From: Ligustrum vulgare
Lineage: Eukaryota; Streptophyta; Magnoliopsida; Lamiales; Oleaceae
Direction: 5' to 3'
Assembly (NCBI GenBank): GCA_963555705.1
Contig: OY743182.1
Coordinates: 52,456,592 to 52,520,591 of the forward strand
DNA length: 64,000 nucleotides
Shown here: positions 35,343-47,479 of the stretch, in pieces
Position numbering within the stretch: position 1 is the first letter of the stretch
Layout of the letters: each line of letters begins with the position of its first letter
Program-made: the position numbers and the translations under genes
The notes under the pieces: model-generated
Database searches by the model: none
Told to the model about the DNA's origin: nothing
Seen by the model: the letters and a program-made list of their open reading frames with translations, nothing else

Positions 35343-38300
35343 ATGGTTGAGTTTGGGAAAAAGTTGAAGGGAAGACAAATTCAAGAATGGCAAAGGTATG
35401 TGTGAGATGCTTGAATTTATTTCTTAGCTTTCTTTAGTCCTTGTTTGGTTTCCTTTAAAAAATTCTCTTCTTTTTCTGTGGCACTCAATCTCAACCATCC
35501 ATCAAAAGTCAAGCTAACTTTTCAATCGAATATCAACCATCCGTTCTCCAAAATATCACTATTCATTTCAAAAAAAAAACTCTTTTTAAACAATACCAAA
35601 CACACACTTAATCACTTGGTCGGATGAATCATCAAAATTTCTAAACATGGAAGAGTTATTTTCCTAGTTGAAGTTGTTGACTGAATAAAATTGACATTCC
35701 TGTTGGAGGTCGGTAGAGATTTTTTCCATTTCTAACAATTGCCAAACCTCTGTCTGAGAATATCGAAAACTCCTTGTTGGAGACGGTAGCATAGATCACA
35801 CTATGCTTGTTTAAGTGGACAACCTATGTATAAGTTTTGTAGTGTTGAATAATGTTATATTAATAAAACTGCACGAGGATAGAATACACAACCAAAGAAG
35901 ATGTGATCATACTTCATTAGAATGTCATAATTACACTGCTTATGCCATTAGATTAGTTGTACATTCTATGATAATTAACATTTTCTACTCTCTAGATACT
36001 ACATAAACTACAAATTAATGAAGAAAAAAGTGAAGCAATATGCTAATCAAATTGAAGCTGGAGCACTGGATCGCCAGCAGGTTCTCAAGGATTTTTCCCG
36101 AATGCTGGATAACCAGGTATTCTAGAAGTTAAGAATTTATGAAGTAGTGCTGTTTTACAGACATGCTAAATAGTCTCCTTGAAATTCACTGAACTCGTGT
36201 AGGAATGTTTTTGGGATTTTACAACATCAAGAGGCATGCCCCTTTCATATATGCGTGTGTGTGTGTGTACACGTGCGCACACATGCATATTTTTTAAATT
36301 TTAATGATTTTTGTTATGATTTTACTGTCTTATGGGTTGTGTTGGCGTTATGAAGTGGATTGCATTTGTATGATATGCTGAGATGTATAGAAATTAGACC
36401 TAAGGTGGAGAAGTACAACTTTTAAATAATTAAGCAGCTAGCAGAAATATTTTTGGTTTCATTGATACAAAATTTCTAGGTTATCAATTTTTGCATTCGC
36501 TGCCCAATGTGTGTACAAGAACTAGTTTAATGAAAGACGTAAACACATGGCTCCATTTTTTTCGTGTTTCATTGAGCTTCGCAACACTATTGGCCCTATG
36601 TGTGACTCTTAAGTGATTGTGGGCCTAGATTAGAAATAATCAAGGATCTTCCAAGGAATGTGTGTGGGGAAACATCAAACTTCTTTATTTCATTTTTTTT
36701 AGTACTGTAAACTAAGTTCATTTCTTCAATATCATTGCAGATTGAAAAAATTGTTCTTTTTCTGTTGGAACAACAAGGTCTACTCGCAAGCAGGATAGCC
36801 CAGCTTAATGAACAACAAGAGTGTCTTCAGGAACAGCCTGATATATCCAAAATATCTGAGTTACGAGAATCTTATAGAGAAGTTGGGAGAGAGCTTTTAA
36901 AGCTTCTGTTTTTTGTTGAAATAAATGCCACTGGCCTGCGAAAGATACTTAAGAAGTTTGATAAGCGATTTCGCTACAGATTCACTGATTACTATGTCAA
37001 AACTCGTGCTAATCATCCTTACTCCCAGCTTCAGCAAGTATTCAAACATGTGGTAATGTGCTTAAATAAAATCGCAGATTCTTCCACTTCCTTTTCTCTG
37101 TTCTTGTCATCATCCCCTTAAACTTATATCATTGGTATAGATATTTTTGTCTCAGCAGTATCTAAATAATTACATCATCATAAATGAAGCTTACCAGTTA
37201 CAATTCCAAATAACAGTAGATAGGGAAAGAAAGATATGATTGCTGATAACTAATTTTTGCAGGGTTTAGGAGCTGTCGTAGGAGCAATATCTCGTAATCT
37301 TGCAGATCTCCAGGACCGCCAAGGAAGCTACTTATCAATTTATGACCAGCCATCCCTTCCTCTACAGGTATTTCACATGTTGAGAATTCAGTTAGCGTGT
37401 CTGAGTTTTGGTGCGACTTCTAGCCTAGTTTTGTTTCTTTTTTATTAATGAAAAATGTTCTTGATTTACTCCACCCTGTGCTATTGCTTGTTGAGTTCAT
37501 TTGCAGGATCCTGTTGTGGACTCCATAAGATCAGCTGTGGACAGATTAACCCATTCAACAAACTTCCTTAACTTTTTGGGACAACATGCACTTATCATTC
37601 AAGAAGAATTGCCTACTCCTGAGGAAAACGTTGATGATGAAAGATACCATTTTATGTCACTTCTTTTGAACTTGGCAAACACATTTCTTTATATGGTCAA
37701 TACATATATCGTTGTTCCAACAGCGGATGACTATTCTATGAGCCTTGGGGCAGCTGCAACAGTCTGTGGTATTGTGATAGGGGCAATGGCAGTTGCTCAA
37801 ATATTTTCTTCTGTGTATTTCAGTGCTTGGTCCAATAAGTCATACTTCAAACCTCTGATATTTAGCAGTATAATTCTATTTTTCGGGAATGTCATGTATG
37901 CATTGGCTTATGATCTCAATTCAATATCAATTCTTCTGATTGGGCGACTATGTTGCGGGTAGGCGCTCTCTCCCTCCCTTCCTTCCTTCCTCCCTAGTGC
38001 ATGTATTTTTTGTCTATGGCCATGTTACTTATTTATTTATTTTTGTTGAACGTGATCGAGTTTTTTACATGATTTTTGAAAAGTACTTGCAATTAGTTTT
38101 TGAAAGATTAACAATAGTTTGAAAGATTCTGTTGACATCCCGTAAGTACCCCCAAGGCAGGGTATGTTGACGTTGTCTAGCCTTTGAGGTACTTACGTGA
38201 CGTCAAAAGATTCAATGTTTATTGTTGAATGTAGGGGCTATTTATTTTTCAGGTTTTCCCTTTTTGCAGATAGTTATAAAATCCACTACAACGCCTGTAT

Positions 38301-41300
38301 CTAAGAACCATGATAGACCACTCACATGAACAGGACTAGTTTAAGATGACAAACATGGAGGCAGTCTGTTGAACATCAATTTGACTAGAATCCTTCTAGA
38401 TTTCTGTGGGTAATGGCATTCATTTGCATTCATTTTCCTTGCTGACTTGTATCAAGAGGCAATGCAGTATTTGGATGTGACAAACTATCTATAAAATTAA
38501 GTAATACTTACTCCTCCATGTTTTCATACCACACCAGGTAAGATTTTTTAATTATGGGGAAGACCAATGGACAACGTCGAACTCTTATTTTGGAATAGAG
38601 ATCGTATGAATAAGAACAATGACGATCCTAAGCATAAAAATCTTTCATTTATTGATGTCACATGCTGTTTTAGTTTGCTTAATCATCCGCTAAACCCCAT
38701 GCTCACACATTCATTTGCATGCTTGTGCACTTAACCATAGTGACTGCTGGATGTAATGCCTGGTCTTGGAAGTGGTGATTGCATTTGGATATGCTTTGAC
38801 AAATTTTAATTCTTCCTCTGTCAACTTGCAGTTTTGGTTCTGCCAGAGCAGTCAACCGACGTTATATCAGTGACTGTGTGCCACTTAAAATCCGCATGCA
38901 AGCTTCAGCAGGTTTCGTTAGTGCTAGTGCTCTTGGGATGGCATGTGGCCCTGCACTTGCTGGGTTACTTCAGACTAATTTCAAGATTTACAAGATCACA
39001 TTTAATCAAAACACTTTACCTGGTTGGGTAATGGCCCTGGCATGGTTAATCTACTTACTGTGGTTGTGGATCTCATTTAAGGAACCTGCTAATGAGTCTG
39101 AAGTTAACCATGCCCCACAGGAATCTAATAGCGGTACGTTTAACTCATTGTGCTTCTATCCATTTCTTTTTTTCCTCATGAATAGCCTTTGGATATCAAC
39201 AAAATTCAGTATTATAGCATCCAAGAAACAGGTGAGAAAGTACTGAAAATCCAATTATATATACCAGGTTAAATACTTTTTTTTTTTTTTTTTTTTTTTT
39301 AACTCAATTGAAATTTCGACAATGAGATAAAATGTAATGTTGTTTCTTTTTTCTTTCTGTCCCTTAAATGCAAAAATGCTAAGCTCAAGTGTCATGTAGT
39401 CGGGCACTTTTTCCCGTAGATGACACTTAGCCGCTATTTGATGTTAATTTTAAAGAGTTTATTTGAAGAAATAGTTTTTTGAATTGTGAGTTTTAGGAGA
39501 ATGTGTGGCTAAAAGTAGAGAATTTTTTATGAGTCTATGTGTAATATTATTTTATTGATAAATGTGTGGTTGAAAAGAAAGAGAAAAATGTGTATTGTTT
39601 ATAATGAGGACCAAACAGGGGCTTAATTTAGTGAATTAGCAACAGGATTTTCATAGTTATTTTGTTATTTATTCTAATACTCCAATACTCCATTTATTGG
39701 TGAGCGGCCATAGGTTGGTAAAATAGTAAAAACAATTTTAAAGTGATAGGTGTGGTTGAGGTTTCACACGAATACAATTTTCAACTGTATTGCAAAATGT
39801 AGCCATGCCATCACCTATCCTTGCCTGCAACTTACTCTTTCCAACACTATACTAGGCAGGAACCACAGGCTTATGGACCTACGGAGAAGAAAATGAAGCA
39901 TTTTCTGTGGTACTGCTCTCTTGTGTCAACAACTATTATGTTGACATCCTTTATGTTCTTCCTAGATAAAAAATACACTCCACTTCTCCCTCTCTCCCTC
40001 CATATTTCTGGTGTTTGATAATTTTGTACGGTACCTTCAATTCTTTGTTTTTGTTCTCATTTTTTCTACTATATACTTTCTAGTTCTCTCTCTTTTTGTC
40101 TCTCTTTTCCTCTTAATAAATAGCTTTAAGGCAGCTGCTTAATTTGATTACAAGAATAATTTCTTGAGTATCTATAAAGCCTCATATTTTTCTTCACTGA
40201 GATGGTATTGGAAAAACTAATTGTCATGTAATATATCTTTTCTATATTTTAATTTTATATTCAATTACCGATTTTTTGATGTTATCGAGAGTTTGTAAAA
40301 TAATTATATCCCTCTTATCCACCCCCTTTTCTAAGTTGTAGTTTTAGGCATTTCTTTCAATGTCTAATTATACTTGTATCGCGGTTCTTTATTTTTTCCT
40401 ATAGGAAATTGTACTTCCAGTTACCTCACCTCTATTTTTATTCATCTTTTTTAATCAAACATGACTTTCACTGGGAATTTTGGATTGTTGTTTTATACTA
40501 ACTTTTAGTGTAGCTAGAAGGGAACAACCTTTCTATGTATCTAAAAACCATTTCTCTTGAGCAATTTCTGCTGAGTCTGAGATTGTTTAATGGGCAGCAT
40601 AAGTGTCTGACATTGTAATTTTTAGTTGTTGTTAAACAAAATATAAAGGTAAATGACATGACAGCTAAATGTGTCTATTTATGAAGCTTAGGTTCTTACA
40701 TTTAATGATTTGTTGGCTCATTTCTCTGATTATATACGGCTCTAGCATTGTCTGTGTACTTTCTGTGAATTCAGCATTGTGTCGAATGTCGCCTTTTTAA
40801 TCCCTAAATGATTGGTCAACTATCCATGCAGCATGTAAATCTGTAGAAACCGTTCAGTAATAGTTTTTCTTTAACTGTTTTGTTGTGCAATGATGTTTGC
40901 ATATCCAGTATCATTTCTGACTATTATACATAGCATAGTTTCCAAAAAATTCAGGTTTCATTTGCAAAAATTCTTCAATGATTAGTCATTGAAGAATGAA
41001 AGTAAGATGGGCACCTAACAATAATCCTTTGGTCGGCAGTAGAAAATGATGAACTCGAGAAGGGTCTTGCACAACCATTGCTTCTAACTTCAATTGAAAA
41101 TGAACAAGATAATGAGGGGGATCAAGAATTTGATGGGAGTGAAGAAGCTCCTGAGGAATCCCGTCTACCGGCCAACTCTCTGGGATCAGCTTATAGGTTA
41201 CTCACGCCTTCTGTTAAGGTATATGCTTGAATCTGAGTTCATATTTGTATTTAGTTGGTTCTTTTTCTGTATATTCCTTTAGATGATTATGGTAGAGTAG

Positions 41301-43616
41301 TTTCAATTTTTTATTGCTGGTGGATTGATGAGCACATGTATGCTTTCTTGGTGCTAGCTACTTGCCATCTTCATATATAGCTGTGATTCAGATAAAATCT
41401 AGAGTGCAAAACCTAGGGAGAATGAACGGTTAAAAAGTAGGGAAAAGTTATGGGTCCACGTGAAAAATTATTTTATCGTAACAATGTAGTTGAAAATGAG
41501 CTCGAGGAAAAATGATTTTCAAATAAGTTGTGCCAAGAATTTGTGCTAATCTTTAACTATACATTAATGTCTTTTTGGGACACCTGAAGAACTTATGAAA
41601 GGATGGGGATTGTGTATGTCGGTGGGAGATACTCCCCCAGCCCACTTAATTAGTCAAGATTCTCATTTTACTTGGCAGTTTTACTTATCCAGGGATATTT
41701 TGTGTGCTATGTTATTCAATTTGTCTTGTTTAGTATTGATCATATTTCACTAATCATGCAAAAGATTCTATGATATTTCAGGTTCAATTATTGATTTACT
41801 TCATGCTTAAATATGCAATGGAGATTCTTCTCTCAGAATCAAGTGTCGTCACTACATACTACTTTGGTTGGACTACGAGTAGAGTTTCAATTTTTCTTGC
41901 ATGCCTTGGGCTAACCGTGCTTCCAGTAAATATTGTTGTTGGAAGCTACATAAGCAATATGTTCGAGGACAGGTAACTACTTCTCCATGAAGCCGTGCAT
42001 CAATCTCTAATTTAATAAATACGTGTTAGAATTATTGTTCGTGAACTTCTTTTCGATCAATCGAAGACAATTTGCATGATTGTATCCCCAAGTAATACTT
42101 ACAATTGAACACCATGGCTATTGTCCGTAGGCATGTCTAAGGGACATAGCAATCTGCTATCAGCATGTTCATGAGTTCTCTCACATTAGTTTGATTTTTT
42201 TTTATTTTTTATAAATGTTTAAATGTCCTAATTTGAATTTTAAAATCTACCAAAATGGGGTGTCCCATGTCCTTGATGTGGCAAGGACACATTCCTTGCG
42301 TGTTACTTGTTAGAACTATAAAAAATATGAACAATATAGGATACACCACATTGCATGTTTGTATAGTGTCTCTCTAATGTTGGAAATTTAAAAGATATAT
42401 AAATCTGGACACAGTGGCGGACCCAGTGTGGGGCACACTGGGTCCGGTGACCCACAAAAATTTTGCCAATTTTTATTTTTATTTTTATTAATAAAATTAA
42501 ATCAGAAAATTGATTTTTCACCTATGATCTACTGATATACACGGATCAATCATATAATTTTATATATGTATGTATAGATAAATACATACATATATAAAAA
42601 AATTTAAAAAGCGATGGTGTGCATAAATTTGAAAGTTTCTTTTAAGGGTATAAATTGTTCATATTTAATTGTGGTGTACCATCTTTCATTTTCATTTTAT
42701 TTAATGAAGGTATTTTTAAAAATGAATGTGTTGTAATTGTAAAATTCATGTTTTTTGTGTATATAATGTGTTGTGGTTAACAAAATTAGTGATATCAATA
42801 TAATTACACAATTTTGAATTATGAAGGATTTATGTAGTATGTATGTGCTGACTATTTGTTGAATATTTGTATATTTGCTGCCTGCCAGTATGTGGTGAGT
42901 CAGTTTGTTGATATTATGAAGGATTTATGTAGTATGTAGTGTTATTTTTTTGTTTGTGAAAGTTGTGCGCAAGGAGAATAAGGGACCTTCAGGTACAAAC
43001 CTGTTCTAGCGTAGAACGGATTGCATCTGGCCAAGATTCTTCAACTCAATCTTGTTTTAATTGCCAATCATCACTGCATTTCATCAGGAATCTTTGGCAT
43101 CTCATCAGCCTACTTACCGATTTTTATTATCGAATTGTCTGTAGGCAAATTTTACTGGCATCTGAAATTGTGGTTTTGCTGGGTATACTCTTCAGCTTTC
43201 AAATAATAATCCCATATTCCGTGCCGCAGTATGTAGTCTCGGGGCTTGTAATGTTTGTATCTGCTGAAGTATTGGAAGGTAAGATTTCCATTAACTAACT
43301 ATGATTTATATTATCTGTAAGATGGCTCGGGTTTAGGATATTAAGCATTGTATGATTATTTTTGATTGTGATTATAGGTGTCAATTTGTCGCTCCTCTCC
43401 CGAGTAATGTCATCGAGGCTTTCTCGTGGGACTTATAATGGTGGGCTTCTGTCGACTGAAGCTGGAACGCTTGCTCGAGTGATTGCAGACGGAACAATAA
43501 CCCTGGCCGGGTATTTGGGACGGGATAAGCTCTTGAACACCACCCTTCTTCCTTCCCTTGTGATTTGTATAGGTTCCATTGTTGCCACCTGTTGTACCTT
43601 CAATGATCTCTACTGA
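35343..43616 (+). CDS. SPX-MFS vacuolar phosphate transporter (PHT5/VPT family)
   Basis: Ten coding exons with GT/AG borders and compatible phases: 35343-35395, 35996-36116, 36741-37052, 37263-37367, 37507-37958, 38832-39133, 41040-41218, 41782-41972, 43145-43278 and 43378-43616. Together they are 2088 nt, or 695 residues, the usual size of this family. Residues 1 to about 160 form an SPX domain ([27 protein letters not shown]; the lysine patch [12 protein letters not shown]) that binds inositol pyrophosphates as a phosphate signal. From about residue 240 an MFS part follows ([40 protein letters not shown]; final block [20 protein letters not shown]). Known for the family: tonoplast phosphate transport into the vacuole. 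No frame defect is visible. Introns carry MITEs. Which paralogue (PHT5;1-3) cannot be told. Confidence 0.95.
35439..35608 (+). mobile_element. MITE (CCTTGTTTGGT family) in intron 1
   Basis: Starts CCTTGTTTGGTTTCC and ends AATACCAAACACAC. The interior has CACTCAATCTCAACCATCCA and CACTATTCATTTC, shared with copies at 56515-56699 and 61384-61565. Confidence 0.65.
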
Positions 43617-43659
43617 TCCTCAAGTTTGAAACCAGTGATTGCTCATTATTTCTTTCTTT

Positions 43660-43682
43660 CACACACACACACACACACACAC
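43660..43682. repeat. (AC)n microsatellite
   Basis: About 11 AC units, 45 bp after the transporter stop codon, probably in its 3' untranslated region. Confidence 0.9.
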
Positions 43683-43759
43683 GGGAATGAGAACTTTGAA
43701 GTCAAGTAGTATCTTATCTTCTTAATACAAATCTTCACTACCTTAAGTGACAGTGGGTC

Positions 43760-43920
43760 TATGTACTTGTTTGGTGTAGGAGAAATCAGAATATTTTTTT
43801 AATACATGTGGTTGAAAATTTGTTGAAAAATATTTTTCATTAAAATGTGTGGTTGAAAATGAATTAAAAAAAAAAAAAAAAATTGTTTAGTTTTTCCTTT
43901 ACCAAACATGGCCTTAATTT
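43760..43920. mobile_element. MITE-like element downstream of the transporter
   Basis: Left end ACTTGTTTGGTGTAGGA, right end TTTACCAAACATGGCC. The interior has two copies of ATGTGTGGTTGAAAAT-type sequence. Confidence 0.45.
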
Positions 43921-43965
43921 GTCGATAATGATAAAGTTGTGTATTTTTAGACAATATATGGTTCA

Positions 43966-44194
43966 TGTTATAAAATATATTATAAATTAGGTATTAGGTA
44001 AAAGTTTGGTTTGAATGACCAATTACTATTATGCCTCTGTAAAATTTACATATTACGATTTTGCCATTGTCCACCCCTATAAATAGGGGTCTATACTCAT
44101 TATGAATTACAATTGAATGAATGAGAAGAATTCTCCTCTCTAAGTTTTCCATCTCTTCTTCTCTATAATTCTTGTTAAGATTTTGATAGTTTTA
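43966..44194 (+). repeat. 5' LTR of the copia-type element
   Basis: Begins TGTTATAAAATATATT and contains TATAAATA near 44084, a likely TATA box. The last bases are damaged: the right LTR ends TTTTACAACA, while here TTTTA runs straight into TCAGCAC. Confidence 0.85.
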
Positions 44195-44346
44195 TCAGCA
44201 CAAGTCTCTAACCTATTGAGTAATATGATGGGAGTATGCTCTACAGTTGCATCTAAATGATGAACCTCTGTATCAGAAACCAAATTATTATTAATCATCA
44301 TTTATACATCATAGATTAGAAAATCAATTCCAAATATATAGAAAAA

Positions 44347-44544
44347 TTGGAGAAATTGTATAACCCGAAACTTTCAAAGCAAATTCACGACAAACCGTAT
44401 ATCCAAACGATGATCGGAGACCATATCGATGACGACGACGACGGGACGATCCTCCGGCACCGGCGCGTGTCGACGGCAGAGTCACCGGCGCTGCGGTGCG
44501 TGAATCGCGTGAAGTCCACGCCCAGACGTCGAAGTGGCGCGTGA
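44347..44544 (+). CDS. Small GC-rich open frame in the copia-type leader, unknown
   Basis: 65 codons with an acidic run (DHIDDDDDGT) followed by an arginine-rich tail (TPRRRSGA). Local GC content is far above the surroundings and the wording looks gene-like (CCGGCACCGGCGCG), but no family is recognised. It may be a captured gene fragment or ordinary leader of the element. Confidence 0.25.
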   Translation: MEKLYNPKLSKQIHDKPYIQTMIGDHIDDDDDGTILRHRRVSTAESPALRCVNRVKSTPRRRSGA

Positions 44545-45717
44545 CGGCGAATCCGACGACGACGTCAACAGGAAGTTTGTTCGTCTTGATCTTTTGGATT
44601 TTTCTATGATCTTACTTTTCTGTTTTGTACAGTTTTGAAATTTTCCGGTGGTCGAACGTGGCGATTTTCTTAAAAACTATTTTTAAAGCACTTCCGACGA
44701 GATTTTGAACTTCGGACCAAAAGTAAGTTTGTTCTAAATTAAATTTCGAACCTATTGACGGTTTCGATTTATCCATATGAGCAATATATTAAAAGATGGA
44801 CCATTTTGCCCTTGGTAATACATAAAAGTATATTAATCGTAAATTAACGATTAATATGTGATCAACAAAGATAAATTAAAATTTTTAAAACAAGGTATAA
44901 GTAATAATCATTGTCATACCGTAATGGATTGAGTTATTATGGATTGGATTTATACCTTAACTGGATATGACTCATTATCGTAACGGATTGGACTATTATG
45001 AATACCTTGACTGGAAGATATGACTCGCTCACTCATGAAAGGTAATTATTTCATTATGTTGACACCGCCTATATGGTCGGTCTATCGATTGAATATATGG
45101 AATACTTTACATATATTCATATTGTATATTATTTCAGAAATACCTCAGTTGTTGGTTAATTCTAACATATTAGAGGATGTTGTCAACATATATACGTGGT
45201 GGTATAACCTCAGTATTATTATTGTTAATATATATACAATATTATTGTTATTTAATACTTCATTAAATGATACCAGAAGTTATCAATACTAAAGTTAGAA
45301 AATATTTTATCAAATGATACCAGAAGTTATCATTACCAAAAAGTTGGTAAATGTTGATAAAAATATTTTATTCAATGGTACCCGAAGTTACCAATATCTG
45401 TATTTGAAAGGGTGGATGAAAATTATTCAATAAGAGAATGTTGATGTATGATAAGATAATATCACATGATAGCATGGACATAGCTAATGTGAAAATAATC
45501 ACATCAGTATTATGAAATGAATATTAGATGATAAGTGTTAGGAAAAGTTCTTGCACGAGCACTTATGTATTCCAAAAGAAGTACATATTTACTCCAGAAG
45601 AAGTAAAAATTATCATCTAAACATACTGAAATGATATTATTATTATTGCTTCTGAAGAAATATAAACGAGTCATACATGCAAAATACAAAAGGGGGAAAC
45701 ATTTATGATCCTCAAAA
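44545..45717. other. Non-coding interior of the copia-type element, left part
   Basis: No open frame of note. Repeated TACCAGAAGTTATCA-type words occur at about 45270-45400. Confidence 0.5.
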
Positions 45718-45953
45718 TTAGAGATGTGTTTCGAGAGTAGCCGTATCCTACCACCTCTGATCTTTTGAGGAAATAAAGAAAAATGTGTGTTTCAAGAGTA
45801 ATAATACTCCGTACTCTACCACATTAAATCTTTGAGGTACACAAGATTAAACATTGATAAAATCCTAGAAATTTATGATGTGTCTCAAGAGTGAGAATAC
45901 TCCGTACTCTACCACCACATATTCTAGGGTTCACAAAGATAAATTTACATTAA
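45718..45953 (+). repeat. Three diverged copies of a ~75-bp unit
   Basis: Each has GTGTTTCAAGAGTA, then TACTCCGTACTCTACCAC, then CTTTGAGG-type sequence (near 45725, 45788 and 45880). The third copy fades at about 45953, where the opposite-strand LOG-like tail begins. Confidence 0.65.
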
Positions 45954-46005
45954 CCGGACTCCATTTTCGCTTGATTCCCCTTCCTTGCGACCAATCTATC
46001 TTAAC

Positions 46006-46584
46006 TCATGCTGGATCTTGTATTGAAATATATGATTGCAACTTATCCAGCAGTTCCTCGATAATAGGAGCAGAAATGAGGATTCTCCTAGAAAAATGAG
46101 AGACGAATCCCTGTTCCAATGCATAATCAAGAAATGTTAGCAAACCATAAAAGAAATTGTTAACAGTTAAAAGCCCAATAGGCTTGGTATGGAGATCTAA
46201 TTGAGCCTATGAGGTAATATTAAAGATTTCCTCTAAAGTACCAAAACCTCCAGGCAGCGCTATGAAGGCATCAGAACCATATAACATGCAAGTTATGCGT
46301 TCATGGATAGATAAGGTTTGTACTTCATGCCCTCGTATTTTGCCTGCGATATCAACTAAAGGAACGGGTATAACACCTATCACTCTTGCTTTCTTTGCTT
46401 GAGCGGATTGTGAAACACAACCCATCAATCCACTGCTACCTCCTCCATACACGAGAGTGATACCTTTCTCTCCCAATTTCTTTCTAAGATCTACTGCTAC
46501 TTCTAGATACCCAAAACATTTCCCTACTTTTGATCCACAAAATACACAGATAGTTTTGATATGTCGAAATTTTGGTCCTTCCAT
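46006..46584 (-). pseudogene. LOG-like cytokinin riboside 5'-monophosphate phosphoribohydrolase, intronless, one stop
   Basis: From ATG at 46584 the frame gives MEGPKFRHIKTICVFCGS, then GITLVYGGGSSGLMGCVSQ, HERITCM and the family motif PGGFGTLEE (PGGxGTxxE). It meets TAG at 46209-46207 exactly where the family has Trp (before AQLDLHTKPIGLL), then continues in the same frame to TGA at 46008-46006. That is 192 residues if the stop is ignored, close to full length (LOGs are about 215). LOG enzymes release active cytokinin bases from nucleotides in the cytosol. Plant LOG genes normally have several introns; none is present here, so this is a cDNA-like copy. The lysine usually after HER is replaced. 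A C-to-T change on the plus strand would make the stop. Confidence 0.85.
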
Positions 46585-46850
46585 CTTTGAGAGAATAAGG
46601 AAGGAAAAACTTATGAGAAAATGATATTTTGGGATGCATGAAACTGTGAAAATCATTGACTTTTTAAACTTGAAAAACTTCACTATTTACTGCTCGTCTT
46701 TTGAAAAAGTGAAGATTTACTTTTGACAAAATCACCAAACTCACCTTTCGGTGATTTAATATTTTTTAACCAGCCTTTATCAAAACTCGTGAAAGGAAAC
46801 AGAAAAATATTTTATATGTGCATATATATATCAAAATGATTTACCTTGTA

Positions 46851-47396
46851 TCAATGCTGAATAGCCAAAACATCATTGTTTATAACATCCTGGCAAACAG
46901 GATCTTTTGCTATTATATTTTTGAGACTATAACGCTCTTTATCGCTGATGAATTTAGCCCATAAAGATAGTAGCTCACGCTGCACATACCCACTAGGGTG
47001 CGTCTCAAGAGTCAATCGGATATCATCCAATGACTCCTTACTCAGTCCACCCTTAATGAAGTCTATCTTATCATCTCGATTTATGGATGAATATCTTATT
47101 GACTTACAACGGGTATCACATGTCCATCGAGCACATTTGTAGCAACTATTTAATCTTTTTGCTATTCGCTTCTTTGCAAAAGTACTCTTGCCTAAGCCAG
47201 GCTTGTACTTAGAAAATGAATCTGGTAATTCACCAGCTAATCGAACTTTTGCTTCGATCAACCAGCGAACATCTTCTGGGATGCCATGATCCATCAGCAA
47301 CCTCAATCTTTCGAGCCTAATTCGATAAATTTTTCTCAAATCATTTACTGGAAGATTGGAATAATATTTGCGAATATTTGAAAGTATGATATCCAT
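46851..47396 (-). CDS. Cysteine-rich protein, resembles NABPs of flexuous plant RNA viruses
   Basis: An intact frame of 181 codons with an in-frame TAA just before the ATG. Residues about 69-97 hold a basic stretch (GKSTFAKKRIAKRLNS) followed by Cys85, Cys88, Cys93 and Cys97 (CYKCARWTCDTRC). A basic box directly before a small zinc finger is the layout of the nucleic-acid-binding proteins of carla- and allexi-type viruses; the cysteine spacing here (2-4-3) is tighter than theirs. The N-terminal 60 residues are helical and arginine-rich (IRLERLRLLMDHGIPEDVRW); the C-terminal 80 match nothing I know. It lies 266 bp upstream of the LOG-like start on the same strand. The viral reading is inference from motifs. 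An unrecognised plant protein remains possible. Confidence 0.45.
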   Translation of the reverse strand: MDIILSNIRKYYSNLPVNDLRKIYRIRLERLRLLMDHGIPEDVRWLIEAKVRLAGELPDSFSKYKPGLGKSTFAKKRIAKRLNSCYKCARWTCDTRCKSIRYSSINRDDKIDFIKGGLSKESLDDIRLTLETHPSGYVQRELLSLWAKFISDKERYSLKNIIAKDPVCQDVINNDVLAIQH

Positions 47397-47479
47397 TTTT
47401 TATGGATCTAGCCTTCTTCCCAAATGATCTATTTAAATGCATTATTCAACGCGTAAAAGAGCGGTGGCTCCACGTGTCA

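Noticed and set aside
42963..43144. Open frame directly upstream of transporter exon 9
   Set aside because: It reads into exon 9 but in part in a different frame; family-like protein starts only at 43145 after a good acceptor (CTGTAG), and the phase from exon 8 fits there.
45952..45965. 14-bp identity (AACCGGACTCCATT, minus strand) between the tail of the LOG-like cassette and the palindrome block of the 15464 LTR
   Set aside because: Too short and isolated to show relationship; may be chance.
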